From JACQFZ01 sp036381895 (GTDB lineage: Bacteria; Pseudomonadota; Gammaproteobacteria; Acidiferrobacterales; Sulfurifustaceae): DNA of 64,000 nucleotides. The position numbers and the translations under genes were made by a program. The notes under the pieces were generated by a model. It was not told where the DNA came from, made no database searches, and saw only the letters and a program-made list of their open reading frames with translations. The DNA lies in assembly GCA_036381895.1 (NCBI GenBank), contig DASVBY010000052.1:13076-77075 (forward strand), read 5' to 3'. Positions 1 to 7,135 of the stretch are shown here, one piece after another (the first letter of the stretch is position 1; each line of letters starts with the position of its first letter).

Positions 1-213
1 CAATCGTTCGGGCCGTTCGTGCGTAATCTGCAGGACATCCAGAAAGTGGTGGGCAACGACCTTACGCCCCACGGTCTCGCCGCGGTGGGGCAGTCGGACG
101 TCGCCCAGAACGCGACCGAGAACGGCAGGGCGGTGGGGATGGCGCTCGACACGGCCCTGTCGGACCTCGAAGCGGTGATCCAGGCGATCGCGCCGCAGCA
201 GGCGCGGCGGTGA
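1..213 (+). CDS. C-terminal fragment of an unrecognised protein
   Basis: The frame is open from the first base and ends at a TGA after 70 codons, so this is the 3' end of a gene that starts before the window. The residues are hydrophilic to amphipathic (ending IQAIAPQQARR), with alanine-rich stretches that could form helices and no signal or membrane segment. I do not recognise the family. Codon use is GC-rich at third positions like the neighbours. The next gene lies on the other strand and its stop is 15 bases away, so the two converge. Confidence 0.55.
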   Translation, partial: QSFGPFVRNLQDIQKVVGNDLTPHGLAAVGQSDVAQNATENGRAVGMALDTALSDLEAVIQAIAPQQARR

Positions 214-228
214 AGCACGGCGCCGGTC

Positions 229-522
229 TCAGCACGCACGGCGCGGCCGGCGGACGCGGGTCGCGAGCCATAGGGGCCAGAGCACCCCGAACCCGAACGC
301 GAACAGTCCTCGGACGAACGGGCGGTGCGGGAGGCGCGGGTATACGTCGAAGCCGTAAGCGGCCCAATGTCCGCAGGCGAGCCAGAAGAAGAACAGCCAC
401 GTCCACTCGAGCAGACCGAAGGAATCGAGCAGCGTGAGCGCGCCGAGCGCCGGCGTTATCACGCCGAAGACGTGCTCGATCGCGTCGTGGATTGCCTCGA
501 GGCGGCGCATCGTGGCGTTCAT
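229..522 (-). CDS. small integral membrane protein, unknown function
   Basis: The 97-residue product starts at the first of two close methionines (MNATMRR). It has two hydrophobic, aromatic-rich segments around residues 23-50 and 68-88, separated by a short polar loop, and a basic arginine-rich tail, so it should sit in the inner membrane with the tail in the cytoplasm. The aromatic patch LEWTWLFFFWLACGHW is the most distinctive part. I do not recognise a family. The frame is open further upstream, but that part is arginine-rich and looks non-coding. The start could also be the second methionine four codons on. Confidence 0.55.
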   Translation of the reverse strand: MNATMRRLEAIHDAIEHVFGVITPALGALTLLDSFGLLEWTWLFFFWLACGHWAAYGFDVYPRLPHRPFVRGLFAFGFGVLWPLWLATRVRRPRRAC

Positions 523-631
523 GACAATGGCGCCCGCGCCCGCGCGGCGGGCGCAGGCGACGAGCGGGCGCAATGTATCAGGACTTGCACGCATACGGGC
601 CGGCCGCCCGCCGTGCGCACAATGGCGGGGT

Positions 632-1069
632 ATGAGCGGCATGCGCGCTCTCCTGCGGTACGCCTGGGCGTCTCCCGCGACGCTGGTCGGGCTCGGCGTC
701 GCCGGCTTCGCTCTGCTCGCAGGCGCCCGCGCCGCGATGCGCGAAGGCGTGCTCGAGGTCGCGGGCGGCGGGTTCGGGCGCGCCGTTTCTCGGCTGCCGC
801 CGCTGCTGCGCTTCAGCGCCATAACCCTCGGGCACGTGGTTCTCGCCATCGACGCGGCGGCGCTCGAGGAATGCCGCTGTCACGAACGGGTGCACGTGCG
901 GCAGTACGAGCGTTGGGGCGTGCTCTTCTTTCCGCTCTACGTCGGCTCGAGCCTGCTCGCGCTCGCGCGCGGGCGCGATCCGTACTGGGAGAATCACTTC
1001 GAGCGCGAGGCGTACCGCGCGGAGCGCAGCGCGCGCCGCCGTTCCGTCTCGCGTGCCGTTCGGGACTAG
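632..1069 (+). CDS. conserved protein with HERVHVRQ motif, possible metal-binding
   Basis: This 145-residue protein has an N-terminal hydrophobic segment (about residues 12-32) and a conserved-looking C-terminal half. That half contains CRCHERVHVRQYERWG, then a second hydrophobic stretch (LFFPLYVGSSLLALARG), then YWENHFEREAY. The HERVH spacing resembles an HExxH zinc site, although the second residue after HE is not typical of a peptidase. Similar short proteins with HERxHVRQ occur in many Proteobacteria with no assigned function, so I only infer a membrane-associated metal-binding protein. The ATG at 632 was chosen because it precedes the hydrophobic segment; longer frames upstream are antisense to another gene. 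Confidence 0.6.
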   Translation: MSGMRALLRYAWASPATLVGLGVAGFALLAGARAAMREGVLEVAGGGFGRAVSRLPPLLRFSAITLGHVVLAIDAAALEECRCHERVHVRQYERWGVLFFPLYVGSSLLALARGRDPYWENHFEREAYRAERSARRRSVSRAVRD

Positions 1070-1225
1070 AGCACTGCCATCGTTGGGCTCGCCGTCTACT
1101 CCCGCACCGCGCCGCGGGGTGCGCGCGGCATCGTCTGGCGGCGCGTATGGACAACCGCGCGCGCCACTTATCGACGAGGCGCAGCCGGCGCAAGCCGGGT
1201 TCGGCGCGACGCCCGCCGGGCGCGG

Positions 1226-1705
1226 TCAGCGGCGCCCGGAATCGAGCTTGCTCAGCTCCGCACGCAGGCGTTCGGCGTTGCGGCCGAGGAAGTCGGCGAT
1301 GACCGCGAGCTCCTGCTCGCTGTAGCGATCGAGGAGCCGCGCCAGGGACCGTCGCGTCGAGGAATACAGGTTCGCGAGATCCGCGAGGCGCTCGGGCACG
1401 GATTCCACTACGACGCGCCGGCGGTCCTTCGGATCCGCGCGGCGCCGCACGAATCCTTTCCGTTCCAGACGATCGATCAGGTTCGTCACCGACGCGGTCG
1501 CGAGCCCCGAGTGCCGGGCGATCTCGCCGGCGCTCAAGGGGCCGAGCCGCTCGAGCAGGCCGAGCGTCTTGTAATCGGTCGGGTTGAGGCCGAACCGGCT
1601 CGCGACCGCGGCGTGGAACAGGACCGTCGCATCGCTGTGCTCGCGCCCCACCCGAGCGAGCTCCGCGAGGAGCTCCTCGCGCCCCGACGACGATTTCGCT
1701 TTCAT
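1226..1705 (-). CDS. MarR family transcriptional regulator
   Basis: The 159 residues have the MarR layout: an N-terminal helix, then a winged helix-turn-helix around residues 45-105. The recognition region is AGEIARHSGLATASVTNLIDRLERKG, followed by the wing RADPKDRRRVVV, whose DxRxxx signature is diagnostic. C-terminal helices would form the dimer interface. It lies 12 bases downstream of a membrane protein gene on the same strand and is probably cotranscribed with it. A near-palindrome upstream of that gene is a candidate operator, which would make the unit autoregulated. The ligand cannot be inferred. Confidence 0.9.
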   Translation of the reverse strand: MKAKSSSGREELLAELARVGREHSDATVLFHAAVASRFGLNPTDYKTLGLLERLGPLSAGEIARHSGLATASVTNLIDRLERKGFVRRRADPKDRRRVVVESVPERLADLANLYSSTRRSLARLLDRYSEQELAVIADFLGRNAERLRAELSKLDSGRR

Positions 1706-1717
1706 GCCAGGCGGGGC

Positions 1718-2167
1718 CTAGAGGAGGCGGGCGGCCGCGACCAGCGCGACCAGCATCGCGCTGCAGGTCGCGAGATCGAGCGGCAACCGCCCGAGGCTGC
1801 GCCGGCTCCAGCGCCGCGCGGCGTCGGCGTCGATGCTGGCGGGATCCGCGCGCTCGAACGCGAGCGCCTTCGGGATGAAGTCGAAGGCCGACCAGATGCG
1901 CATGGCCGCGTGGGCCGCAGCCGCGACCAGCAGGGGCGTGCGCACGGACGGTGCATCCCAGGCGGCGGCGAGCGCGGCGATCAGGAGCAGCTCGAAGGCG
2001 GTGTGCGCCGGGATCCAGAAACGCTTGCGCGAGATGCCGCCGCGCTGCGGCTGAATCAGTTCCGGCTTTCGCGGCCAGAACGGATCGACGACCGAGTATT
2101 CGTACAGGGCGCCGCCCAGGGACGCGAGCGCGAGCGCGGCGGCGAGTGCGACGAGGATCAACGACAT
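1718..2167 (-). CDS. membrane protein in the MarR operon
   Basis: The 149-residue product starts at MSLILVALAA and has about four hydrophobic segments: residues 2-25, a pair around 55-85, and 125-148. Recognisable features are GGALYEYSVVDPFWP after the first helix and AHTAFELLL before the second. This is the pattern of a small uncharacterised membrane family often found beside marR genes. An upstream in-frame start would add a polar segment that overlaps the probable operator, so the internal ATG is preferred. It is first in a two-gene unit with the MarR regulator, which probably controls it. Confidence 0.65.
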   Translation of the reverse strand: MSLILVALAAALALASLGGALYEYSVVDPFWPRKPELIQPQRGGISRKRFWIPAHTAFELLLIAALAAAWDAPSVRTPLLVAAAAHAAMRIWSAFDFIPKALAFERADPASIDADAARRWSRRSLGRLPLDLATCSAMLVALVAAARLL

Positions 2168-2199
2168 GTGACGACTCCATGCATCCGCGGCATGGCCAA

Positions 2200-2221
2200 A
2201 TATTACGATCAATCGAGATAT
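2200..2221. promoter_or_regulatory. candidate MarR operator (imperfect palindrome)
   Basis: Two 10-base arms, ATATTACGAT and ATCGAGATAT, are separated by CA and match as an inverted repeat at 8 of 10 positions. They lie in an AT-rich patch inside otherwise very GC-rich DNA, 33 bases upstream of the start of the membrane protein-marR unit. MarR proteins usually bind 16-22 base palindromes near their own promoter, so this is the natural candidate operator; the link is inference. Confidence 0.45.
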
Positions 2222-2465
2222 ACGACAAGACGAATTAAGCGGCCGGCGCGCGGGGAGGCGGGCAGGGCTGGAAGCGGCCGCAGAACCGGCCGCCGTCCGG
2301 AGTTCTCATGCGCCAGTCGCTGCAGGAGCGGCAGCGTCTTTCTCAGTACGAGGACCGGCGAGGGGATCTGGGCGGGTCCCGCGCGCGGTGCGTCGCCGAC
2401 GAATCGCCGTGACGGCGAGCCGGTAGCGTTCGTGCGCGACGGGCGGGGCGCTGATGCGTGCGGAA
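2222..2465. other. intergenic stretch without a recognisable gene
   Basis: This is the middle of the 350-base gap between the MarR unit and the azoreductase gene. Beyond the AT-rich start it is GC-rich. The open frames crossing it are arginine/proline-rich continuations of frames antisense to, or out of phase with, neighbouring genes, with no start plus ribosome site and no familiar motif. I see no RNA gene. Confidence 0.4.
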
Positions 2466-2491
2466 GCGGAGCCGTGATCCCACGGCTCCGC
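2466..2491 (-). terminator. hairpin downstream of the azoreductase gene
   Basis: A perfect 11-base stem (GCGGAGCCGTG with CACGGCTCCGC) closes a 4-base loop, 26 bases past the stop codon of the azoreductase gene. It has no clear U-tract on the minus strand, so it is either a weak terminator or a 3'-end stabilising hairpin. Confidence 0.45.
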
Positions 2492-2517
2492 CGGTGAAGC
2501 CGCTGCCGGGAAAACGC

Positions 2518-3138
2518 TCAGGCGGCTTCGGTCTCCTGTGCGAGCAGCTTCTCGGTGCACGCGCGCGCCTGCGCCAGCCCTTCCTCGCGCGTGCGCGCGT
2601 CGATCGCGAGTCCCTCCGCGTGCACGAACGTGACCGGCGCGATGCCGATGAAGTTGAGGAACTGCTCGACGTAGCGGGTCTCGGTATCGTCCGCCGTCCC
2701 GGCGTAGATGCCGCCGCGCGCCGCGAAAACGATGGCGCGTCTGCCGCCGAGCAGACCGACCGAGCCGTTCTCGGTATAGCGGAACGTGACGCCCGCCCGG
2801 GCGACGTAATCGAAGTAGGCCTTGAGCGTCGACGGAACGCTGAAGTTGTACATCGGCAGCCCGAGCACGATCAGATCGGCGCGCTTCAGTTCGTCGATCA
2901 GCGCGTCCGACAGCGCGACCGCCGCCCGCTGTTCCGGCGTCCGCGCGCCCGGTGCCACGCTGAACCCGCGGAAGGCCTCGGCCGTGAGGTGCGGGATCGG
3001 ATCCCGCACGAGGTCGCGCACGATCACGCGGCCGTCCGGGTGGCTTTCCTTCCAGCGCGCGACGAATTCGTCCGCGAGCCGGGTCGACTGGCCGCTCCCG
3101 GAGAAAAGGCTGGTGTTGATCTGAAGCACGGTGTGCAT
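2518..3138 (-). CDS. azoR: FMN-dependent NADH-azoreductase
   Basis: This is a flavodoxin-fold quinone/azo reductase that uses FMN and NADH in the cytoplasm. The 206 residues match the family length. The N-terminus (MHTVLQINTSLFSGSGQSTR) is the flavin phosphate-binding loop, MYNFSVPSTLKAYFDYVARAG at about 96-116 is the typical flavin/dimer segment, and RYTENGSVGLLGGRRA follows as in E. coli AzoR. The start at 3138 has an AGGA ribosome site about 10 bases upstream. It is divergent from a LysR gene with a palindrome between them, so induction by quinones or electrophiles through that regulator is likely but inferred. Confidence 0.93.
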   Translation of the reverse strand: MHTVLQINTSLFSGSGQSTRLADEFVARWKESHPDGRVIVRDLVRDPIPHLTAEAFRGFSVAPGARTPEQRAAVALSDALIDELKRADLIVLGLPMYNFSVPSTLKAYFDYVARAGVTFRYTENGSVGLLGGRRAIVFAARGGIYAGTADDTETRYVEQFLNFIGIAPVTFVHAEGLAIDARTREEGLAQARACTEKLLAQETEAA

Positions 3139-3180
3139 GGGCTGTTGTTCCTCGTTTTCTTGGTGCCCCGCATTGAAATA

Positions 3181-3197
3181 TTTGTCTGGCAGATAAA
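3181..3197. promoter_or_regulatory. candidate LysR operator between azoR and its regulator
   Basis: TTTGTCTG and CAGATAAA flank a single G and form an 8-1-8 inverted repeat with one mismatch. It contains the T-N11-A spacing expected for LysR-type regulators. It lies in the AT-rich centre of the divergent promoter region, 43 bases from azoR and 47 bases from the lysR start, an ideal place to control both genes. Confidence 0.55.
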
Positions 3198-3243
3198 AAA
3201 GGCGAAAAATTTGCCCGAAAGGATCGACTGAATCGATGAGTGC

Positions 3244-4179
3244 ATGAGCGAGTTTCCACACATCACGCTCGAGCAGTGGCGGAGCCTGCTCGCGGTGGTC
3301 GAGGCGGGCGGCTATGCGCAGGCGGCGGCAGCGCTGCACAAGAGCCAATCCTCGGTGACTTATGCGGTGCAGAAGATCGAGCGCCAGCTCGGGGTGAAAC
3401 TGTTCCGGATCGAAGGCCGCAGGGCGGTGCTGACGCAGCCGGGACAAGTGCTCTACCGGCGGGCGCGAACGCTCGTCGAGGAGGCGCTGCTCCTCGAGCG
3501 CGGCGCGGAAGCGATGGCGGCGGACTGGAAGCCGGAGATCGTGATCGCCGCCGACGCGCTGTTCCCCACGTGGCTCCTGCTCGACTGCCTCGCCGCGTTC
3601 GGCAAGGAGCGGCCGGAAACGCGCATCGAGGTCTACGAGACCGCGATGAGCGGCACGGACGAGATGCTGCTCGAGGGCAAGGCGGATCTCGCGATCTGCG
3701 CCCTCGTGCCGGAGGGCTTCCTCGGCGACCCGCTCATGCGCGTGCGCTTCATCGCGGTCGCGCACCCGGACCACCCGCTGCATCGGCTCGGGCGCGCGCT
3801 CACGCACCGCGACCTGCGCCGGCACCGCCAGCTCGTGATCCGCGACTCGGGCGCGCAGCGCACGCGCAAGGGCAGCTGGCTCGGTGCGGAGGCGCGCTGG
3901 ACCGTGAGCCACAAGTCGACGTCGATCGCCGCCGCCTGCAAGGGCTACGGCTTCGCGTGGTATCCGGAGGTAAACATTCGCCGCGAGCTCGAGGCGGGGC
4001 TGCTGAAACCGCTGCCGTTGAAAGAGGGTGGCGAGCGGTTCGCGCAGCTCTATCTCGTCTTCGGCGATCGCGACTACGCGGATCGCGACACCGTGCGGCT
4101 AGCGGAGATCATTCGCAACTCCGTTTCCCGCGCCTGTACCGGGGAAGCGCACGCGAGGGCCGAGGGAAGCGGGGCTTGA
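3244..4179 (+). CDS. LysR family regulator, divergent from azoR
   Basis: The 311 residues show a winged helix-turn-helix at about 9-67 (LAVVEAGGYAQAAAALHKSQSSVTYAVQKIERQLGVKLF is the LysR recognition region) and an effector domain from about 97 onward (IVIAADALFPTWLLLDCLAAF). The ATG at 3244 gives a normal N-terminus. Position and the palindrome at 3181-3197 point to control of azoR and of itself. The effector is unknown; in similar arrangements it is a quinone or other electrophile. Confidence 0.92.
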   Translation: MSEFPHITLEQWRSLLAVVEAGGYAQAAAALHKSQSSVTYAVQKIERQLGVKLFRIEGRRAVLTQPGQVLYRRARTLVEEALLLERGAEAMAADWKPEIVIAADALFPTWLLLDCLAAFGKERPETRIEVYETAMSGTDEMLLEGKADLAICALVPEGFLGDPLMRVRFIAVAHPDHPLHRLGRALTHRDLRRHRQLVIRDSGAQRTRKGSWLGAEARWTVSHKSTSIAAACKGYGFAWYPEVNIRRELEAGLLKPLPLKEGGERFAQLYLVFGDRDYADRDTVRLAEIIRNSVSRACTGEAHARAEGSGA

Positions 4180-4200
4180 CGGCGACGAGGGCCGGACGGC

Positions 4201-4686
4201 TCAAAAGAAGCGCACGACGAGGAAAACGCCGATCATGGCGAAGCCGAGCGCGAGCTTGGCGGCTGCGGCGAGCGCGAGCCCGAGCGTTGCGCCCCAGCCG
4301 GCGCGCGCGGCCGAGCGCAGATCGGGCCGTGCCGACAGCTCCCCGATCACGGCGCCGATGAACGGGCCGACGAGAATCCCGAAGAGACCGAGGAAGACGC
4401 CGACCACCGCACCGATGGCGGCACCGGAAATCGCGCGCGAGGAGGCGCCGTAGCGGCGCGCGCCGAACGCGGTCCCTGCCGCATCGGCGGCGAAGATGAG
4501 CAGCGCCATGACCGCGAGCGCGATCAGGGTGGTAGCGCCGACGTAAACGAAATTCTCGATCCATGCGGCCAGGAGCAGTCCCCCGAAGAGCAGCGCCGGT
4601 CCGGGAAGCAGCGGCAGCACGACCCCCGCTAGCCCGCCGAGCACGAGCAACACCGCGAGGATCCAGAGGAGGATGTCCGCGTCCAT
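4201..4686 (-). CDS. DUF456 family membrane protein
   Basis: The 161 residues are almost wholly hydrophobic and glycine-rich, with the family pattern: GGLAGVVLPLLPGPALLFGGLLLAAW near the N-terminus, then AADAAGTAFGARRYGASSRAISGAAIGAVVG, and GLFGILVGPFIGAVIGEL further on. The latter glycine repeats resemble glycine-zipper membrane packing. It is an inner membrane protein of unknown function. It converges with the LysR gene (21 bases between stops) and may be last in a run with the Rid gene 180 bases upstream. Confidence 0.85.
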   Translation of the reverse strand: MDADILLWILAVLLVLGGLAGVVLPLLPGPALLFGGLLLAAWIENFVYVGATTLIALAVMALLIFAADAAGTAFGARRYGASSRAISGAAIGAVVGVFLGLFGILVGPFIGAVIGELSARPDLRSAARAGWGATLGLALAAAAKLALGFAMIGVFLVVRFF

Positions 4687-4867
4687 ACGCCTAGGCTACA
4701 CGAAGCGGGAAGAGCAGGCGCGTATCGCATAGCGACCGGGCGACGGAGGTTCCGTGTCGCCTCACCGCTCGCCTGGAGCCGTCAGCTCGTGAAAACGCGG
4801 GCCGGCGACAGGGTCTGTCATCGGCGAGCGATTCGTCGACCCGAGCGAGATCGAGGAGCCGTCGCGC

Positions 4868-5254
4868 TCAGTCTTCCGCGACGCAGTCGGCCTCGATCTC
4901 GACCAGCCACTCGCGGTTTATCAGGCCCTTCACTTCCACGAACGTCGAGGCCGGCCGGATGTTGCCGAACACTTCGCCGTGGGCCCGTGCCGCCTCCTCC
5001 CAGCGCGAGATGTCGGTGAGCATGACGCGCGTGCGAATCACGCTCTCGAGCGTAAGGCCGGCGCCGGCTATGGCCTGCGCGATGATCTCGAGGCAGCGCT
5101 TCGTTTGCGCATACACGTCGCCTGGCGCGGCGACGCCGCCGTCCGGCGCGATCGGCGCCGTACCGGAAATCGCGACGTAAGGCCCGACGCGAACCGCGCG
5201 GGAGAAACCGATCTTCGGCTCGAACGGCGAGCCGGATGAGACGAGCTTTCGCAT
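4868..5254 (-). CDS. Rid family protein lacking the RidA arginine
   Basis: This 128-residue protein has the YjgF/YER057c/UK114 fold, which forms trimers and, in RidA, hydrolyses reactive 2-aminoacrylate. Fold signatures are YVAISGTAPIAPDG, VIRTRVMLTDISRWEEAARAHGEVFG and STFVEVKGLI..EIEADCV. RidA has an essential arginine in PARSCVEV; here the segment reads PASTFVEV, with serine instead. It therefore belongs to another Rid subgroup and imine hydrolysis cannot be assumed. It lies 126 bases downstream of the Rid-deaminase-FrnE operon and may be part of it. Confidence 0.85.
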   Translation of the reverse strand: MRKLVSSGSPFEPKIGFSRAVRVGPYVAISGTAPIAPDGGVAAPGDVYAQTKRCLEIIAQAIAGAGLTLESVIRTRVMLTDISRWEEAARAHGEVFGNIRPASTFVEVKGLINREWLVEIEADCVAED

Positions 5255-5380
5255 GTGCTGAACGTCAGGGAGATGGCGAAGCCGTTATGGTGCACGATCT
5301 TCGGCGTGAGCGCAGCCTCGGTCGGCTGGCGTCGCTGGTGGCGGTCATCGTCGGGGTGCCGACGACCGATGCGTCGCGTT

Positions 5381-6115
5381 TCAGCTCGGCGATGGAGCAT
5401 CTGGCCGGCGGCCCCCCGGGGCGAGGTATGCCTCGATGATCCGCCTGAGCGCTGCGGGGTCGGGGATTCCCTCGAACCGGTGGGCACCGAAGATCAGCGT
5501 CGGCACGGCGCGGATCCTCGTACGGTGCGCGAGCGCCAACGCGGCATCGTGCGCTGCGGCGTAGCGGCGCTCTTCGAGCGCGGCCCTGAACGCCGTGCCC
5601 GGCAATCCGGCTTCCCGGGCAAGCATCTCGAGCACGCCGGCGTCCCCTATATCGAGGCTGCGCTGAAAGAAGCCGCGTAGCACGGCTCGAACGTATTCTG
5701 TCGTTCTGCCGCAGTCCTTTGCGAACTGCAGGCCCTCGAACGCGAGGCGCGAATACGGCTGCGGCGAGACTTCCGGGAGCCGAATGTAAACGCCGAGGCG
5801 CGCCGCGAGCGGATACACCGACCGCGGCCATACCGTCTGCAGGTACTCGTCCTCCGGACGAAGCGTCGGCTGCGGGCGCGGCCGCAGCTCGAACGGCATC
5901 CATTCGATGTCGAGGCCCAGTCCGTCGAGCGCCTCGGCGAGCGGCCCTGCCGCGAGAAAGCAGTACGGACAGACGAAGTCGATCCAGACGTGCAACGTCT
6001 GCCTCGGGTCGTTCGTTGCTTCCGAAGCCTCTTCGCGTTGGCCAGGCGCGCCGCCCGATGACGGCCCCCTTGAATCTTCGGTGCTCATTGCCGCATCCGG
6101 TAGCCGCTCTTTCAT
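5381..6115 (-). CDS. DsbA-family oxidoreductase, FrnE-like
   Basis: This is a thioredoxin-fold protein of the 2-hydroxychromene-2-carboxylate isomerase/FrnE group, 244 residues with no signal peptide, so cytoplasmic. The redox motif CPYC occurs in WIDFVCPYCFLAAGPLAEAL (about residues 48-67), the helical insertion follows, and the cis-proline loop is TRIRAVPTLIFG. The C-terminus is proline/arginine-rich. The start at 6115 is supported by a 4-base ATGA overlap with the deaminase gene upstream, which implies translational coupling. FrnE-like proteins act as dithiol oxidoreductases with unknown partners; the Rid/deaminase context suggests a role in handling reactive nitrogenous metabolites, by inference. 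Confidence 0.88.
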   Translation of the reverse strand: MKERLPDAAMSTEDSRGPSSGGAPGQREEASEATNDPRQTLHVWIDFVCPYCFLAAGPLAEALDGLGLDIEWMPFELRPRPQPTLRPEDEYLQTVWPRSVYPLAARLGVYIRLPEVSPQPYSRLAFEGLQFAKDCGRTTEYVRAVLRGFFQRSLDIGDAGVLEMLAREAGLPGTAFRAALEERRYAAAHDAALALAHRTRIRAVPTLIFGAHRFEGIPDPAALRRIIEAYLAPGGRRPDAPSPS

Positions 6116-6618
6116 GGTGCGGGACCGCGCGGCGCGGCCGCGGACCAGGCACGAAAGGGCGATTCGGCCTCGGCGACGTGTACGCGGACCAGGCGCAAGG
6201 GCCAGCGTTCGATGGCCGCGATGAGTTCGCGCGGTACCCGATAGTCGAAGCCATACGCGGCGGCGACCTCTGCGCCGGCCGCGTAGATCACGCGGCCGAT
6301 GCCCGACCATGCGGCCGCCATCAGGCACAGCGCGCACGGCTCCGCCGAGGCGACCAGCGTCGCGCCGGGGAGCGCGGGCGTACGCAGGCGCCGGCAGGCA
6401 TCGCGCACGGCGCTGATCTCCGCATGTGCGGTCGGATCGTGGTCGGCGCGCACCCGGTTCACGCCGCGCCCGACGATCCGACCACCTTGCACGACCAGCC
6501 CCGCGAAGGGAATGCCGCCCGCCCGCGCGGTTTCCGTGGCGAGGTCGAGCGCCTGCCGCAGCCAGCCGGCCTCGACCGCGGACGCAGATGCGGCACCGGA
6601 TGCTTCGTCCGGTCCCAT
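6112..6618 (-). CDS. nucleoside/guanine-type deaminase
   Basis: A zinc-dependent cytidine-deaminase-fold enzyme of 168 residues. The catalytic motif HAEISAVRDAC supplies a zinc ligand and the proton-shuttling glutamate, and SAEPCALCLMAAAW supplies the PCxxC zinc cysteines. The surrounding pattern (LPGATLVASAEPCALCL..GRVIYAAG) resembles guanine deaminase GuaD and related nucleoside deaminases more than tRNA adenosine deaminase TadA, but the substrate is not certain. It is the middle gene of a tight operon: two bases separate it from the Rid gene upstream, and its stop overlaps the next start. Confidence 0.88.
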   Translation of the reverse strand: MGPDEASGAASASAVEAGWLRQALDLATETARAGGIPFAGLVVQGGRIVGRGVNRVRADHDPTAHAEISAVRDACRRLRTPALPGATLVASAEPCALCLMAAAWSGIGRVIYAAGAEVAAAYGFDYRVPRELIAAIERWPLRLVRVHVAEAESPFRAWSAAAPRGPAP

Positions 6619-6620
6619 GG

Positions 6621-7025
6621 CTAGTCTCGCTCGACGGCCGCGTCGGCGACGGCGACCGCCTCGATCTCGATCATGGCCTCTTTCGAGTAGAGCGAGCTCA
6701 CCTCGACGATCGTATCCGCGGGATAAGGCGGCGCGAAGTACTTGCCGCGCAGCTCGACGATCTTCTCGAAATGCGCCATGTCGGTCAGGAAGATCGTGAC
6801 TTTGATGACGTTGCGCAGGCTCGAGCCGCCGGCACGAAGCGCGCGCTCGAGATTCGCAAACGCCTGCTGCGCCTGGGCGTCGAAATCGCCGGCGCCGACG
6901 ATGCGCCCGTCGTCGCCGATCGCCGCCTGGCCCGAAATCAACAGCAGATCCCCAACTCGCCAGCCCTGCGCCAGGCGAAAGGGTTCGTAGGGGTCGGGAT
7001 GAGTGATGATGCGTTGCAGCTTCAT
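6621..7025 (-). CDS. Rid family protein, first gene of the deaminase operon
   Basis: This 134-residue Rid-fold protein shows LLLISGQAAIGDDGRIVGAGD, VIKVTIFLTDMAHFEKIVELRGKYF and DTIVEVSSLYSKEAMIEIEAVAV. The RidA arginine position (PARSCVEV in E. coli RidA) is aspartate here (PADTIVEV), so it is a non-RidA subgroup member, like the second copy at 4868-5254. It is promoter-proximal in the operon with the deaminase and FrnE-like genes, and divergent from a GcvA-like LysR gene. A role in removing a reactive product of the deaminase is possible but speculative. Confidence 0.87.
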   Translation of the reverse strand: MKLQRIITHPDPYEPFRLAQGWRVGDLLLISGQAAIGDDGRIVGAGDFDAQAQQAFANLERALRAGGSSLRNVIKVTIFLTDMAHFEKIVELRGKYFAPPYPADTIVEVSSLYSKEAMIEIEAVAVADAAVERD

Positions 7026-7120
7026 GCTAGATTCTCCTCGATCTTGTCGCCGTGGCAGCGCGACGGCGCAATACTGGAGCTGCCGGTTCCCTTCGACAAA
7101 CGAAAATTTTTTGCGCTGAG

Positions 7121-7135
7121 CTGAATGTCATTCAG
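7121..7135. promoter_or_regulatory. perfect 7-1-7 palindrome over the lysR start codon
   Basis: CTGAATG and CATTCAG flank one T as a perfect inverted repeat, and a T-N11-A pair lies inside it. It overlaps the ATG of the LysR gene at 7125 and faces the divergent Rid operon promoter. This is a strong candidate autoregulatory LysR site, though binding over its own start codon is unusual. Confidence 0.5.

Noticed and set aside
2306..2517. possible gene downstream of azoR on the minus strand
   Set aside because: The open frame is a continuation of an out-of-phase frame inside azoR. It has no start with a ribosome site and ends in arginine/proline-rich sequence.
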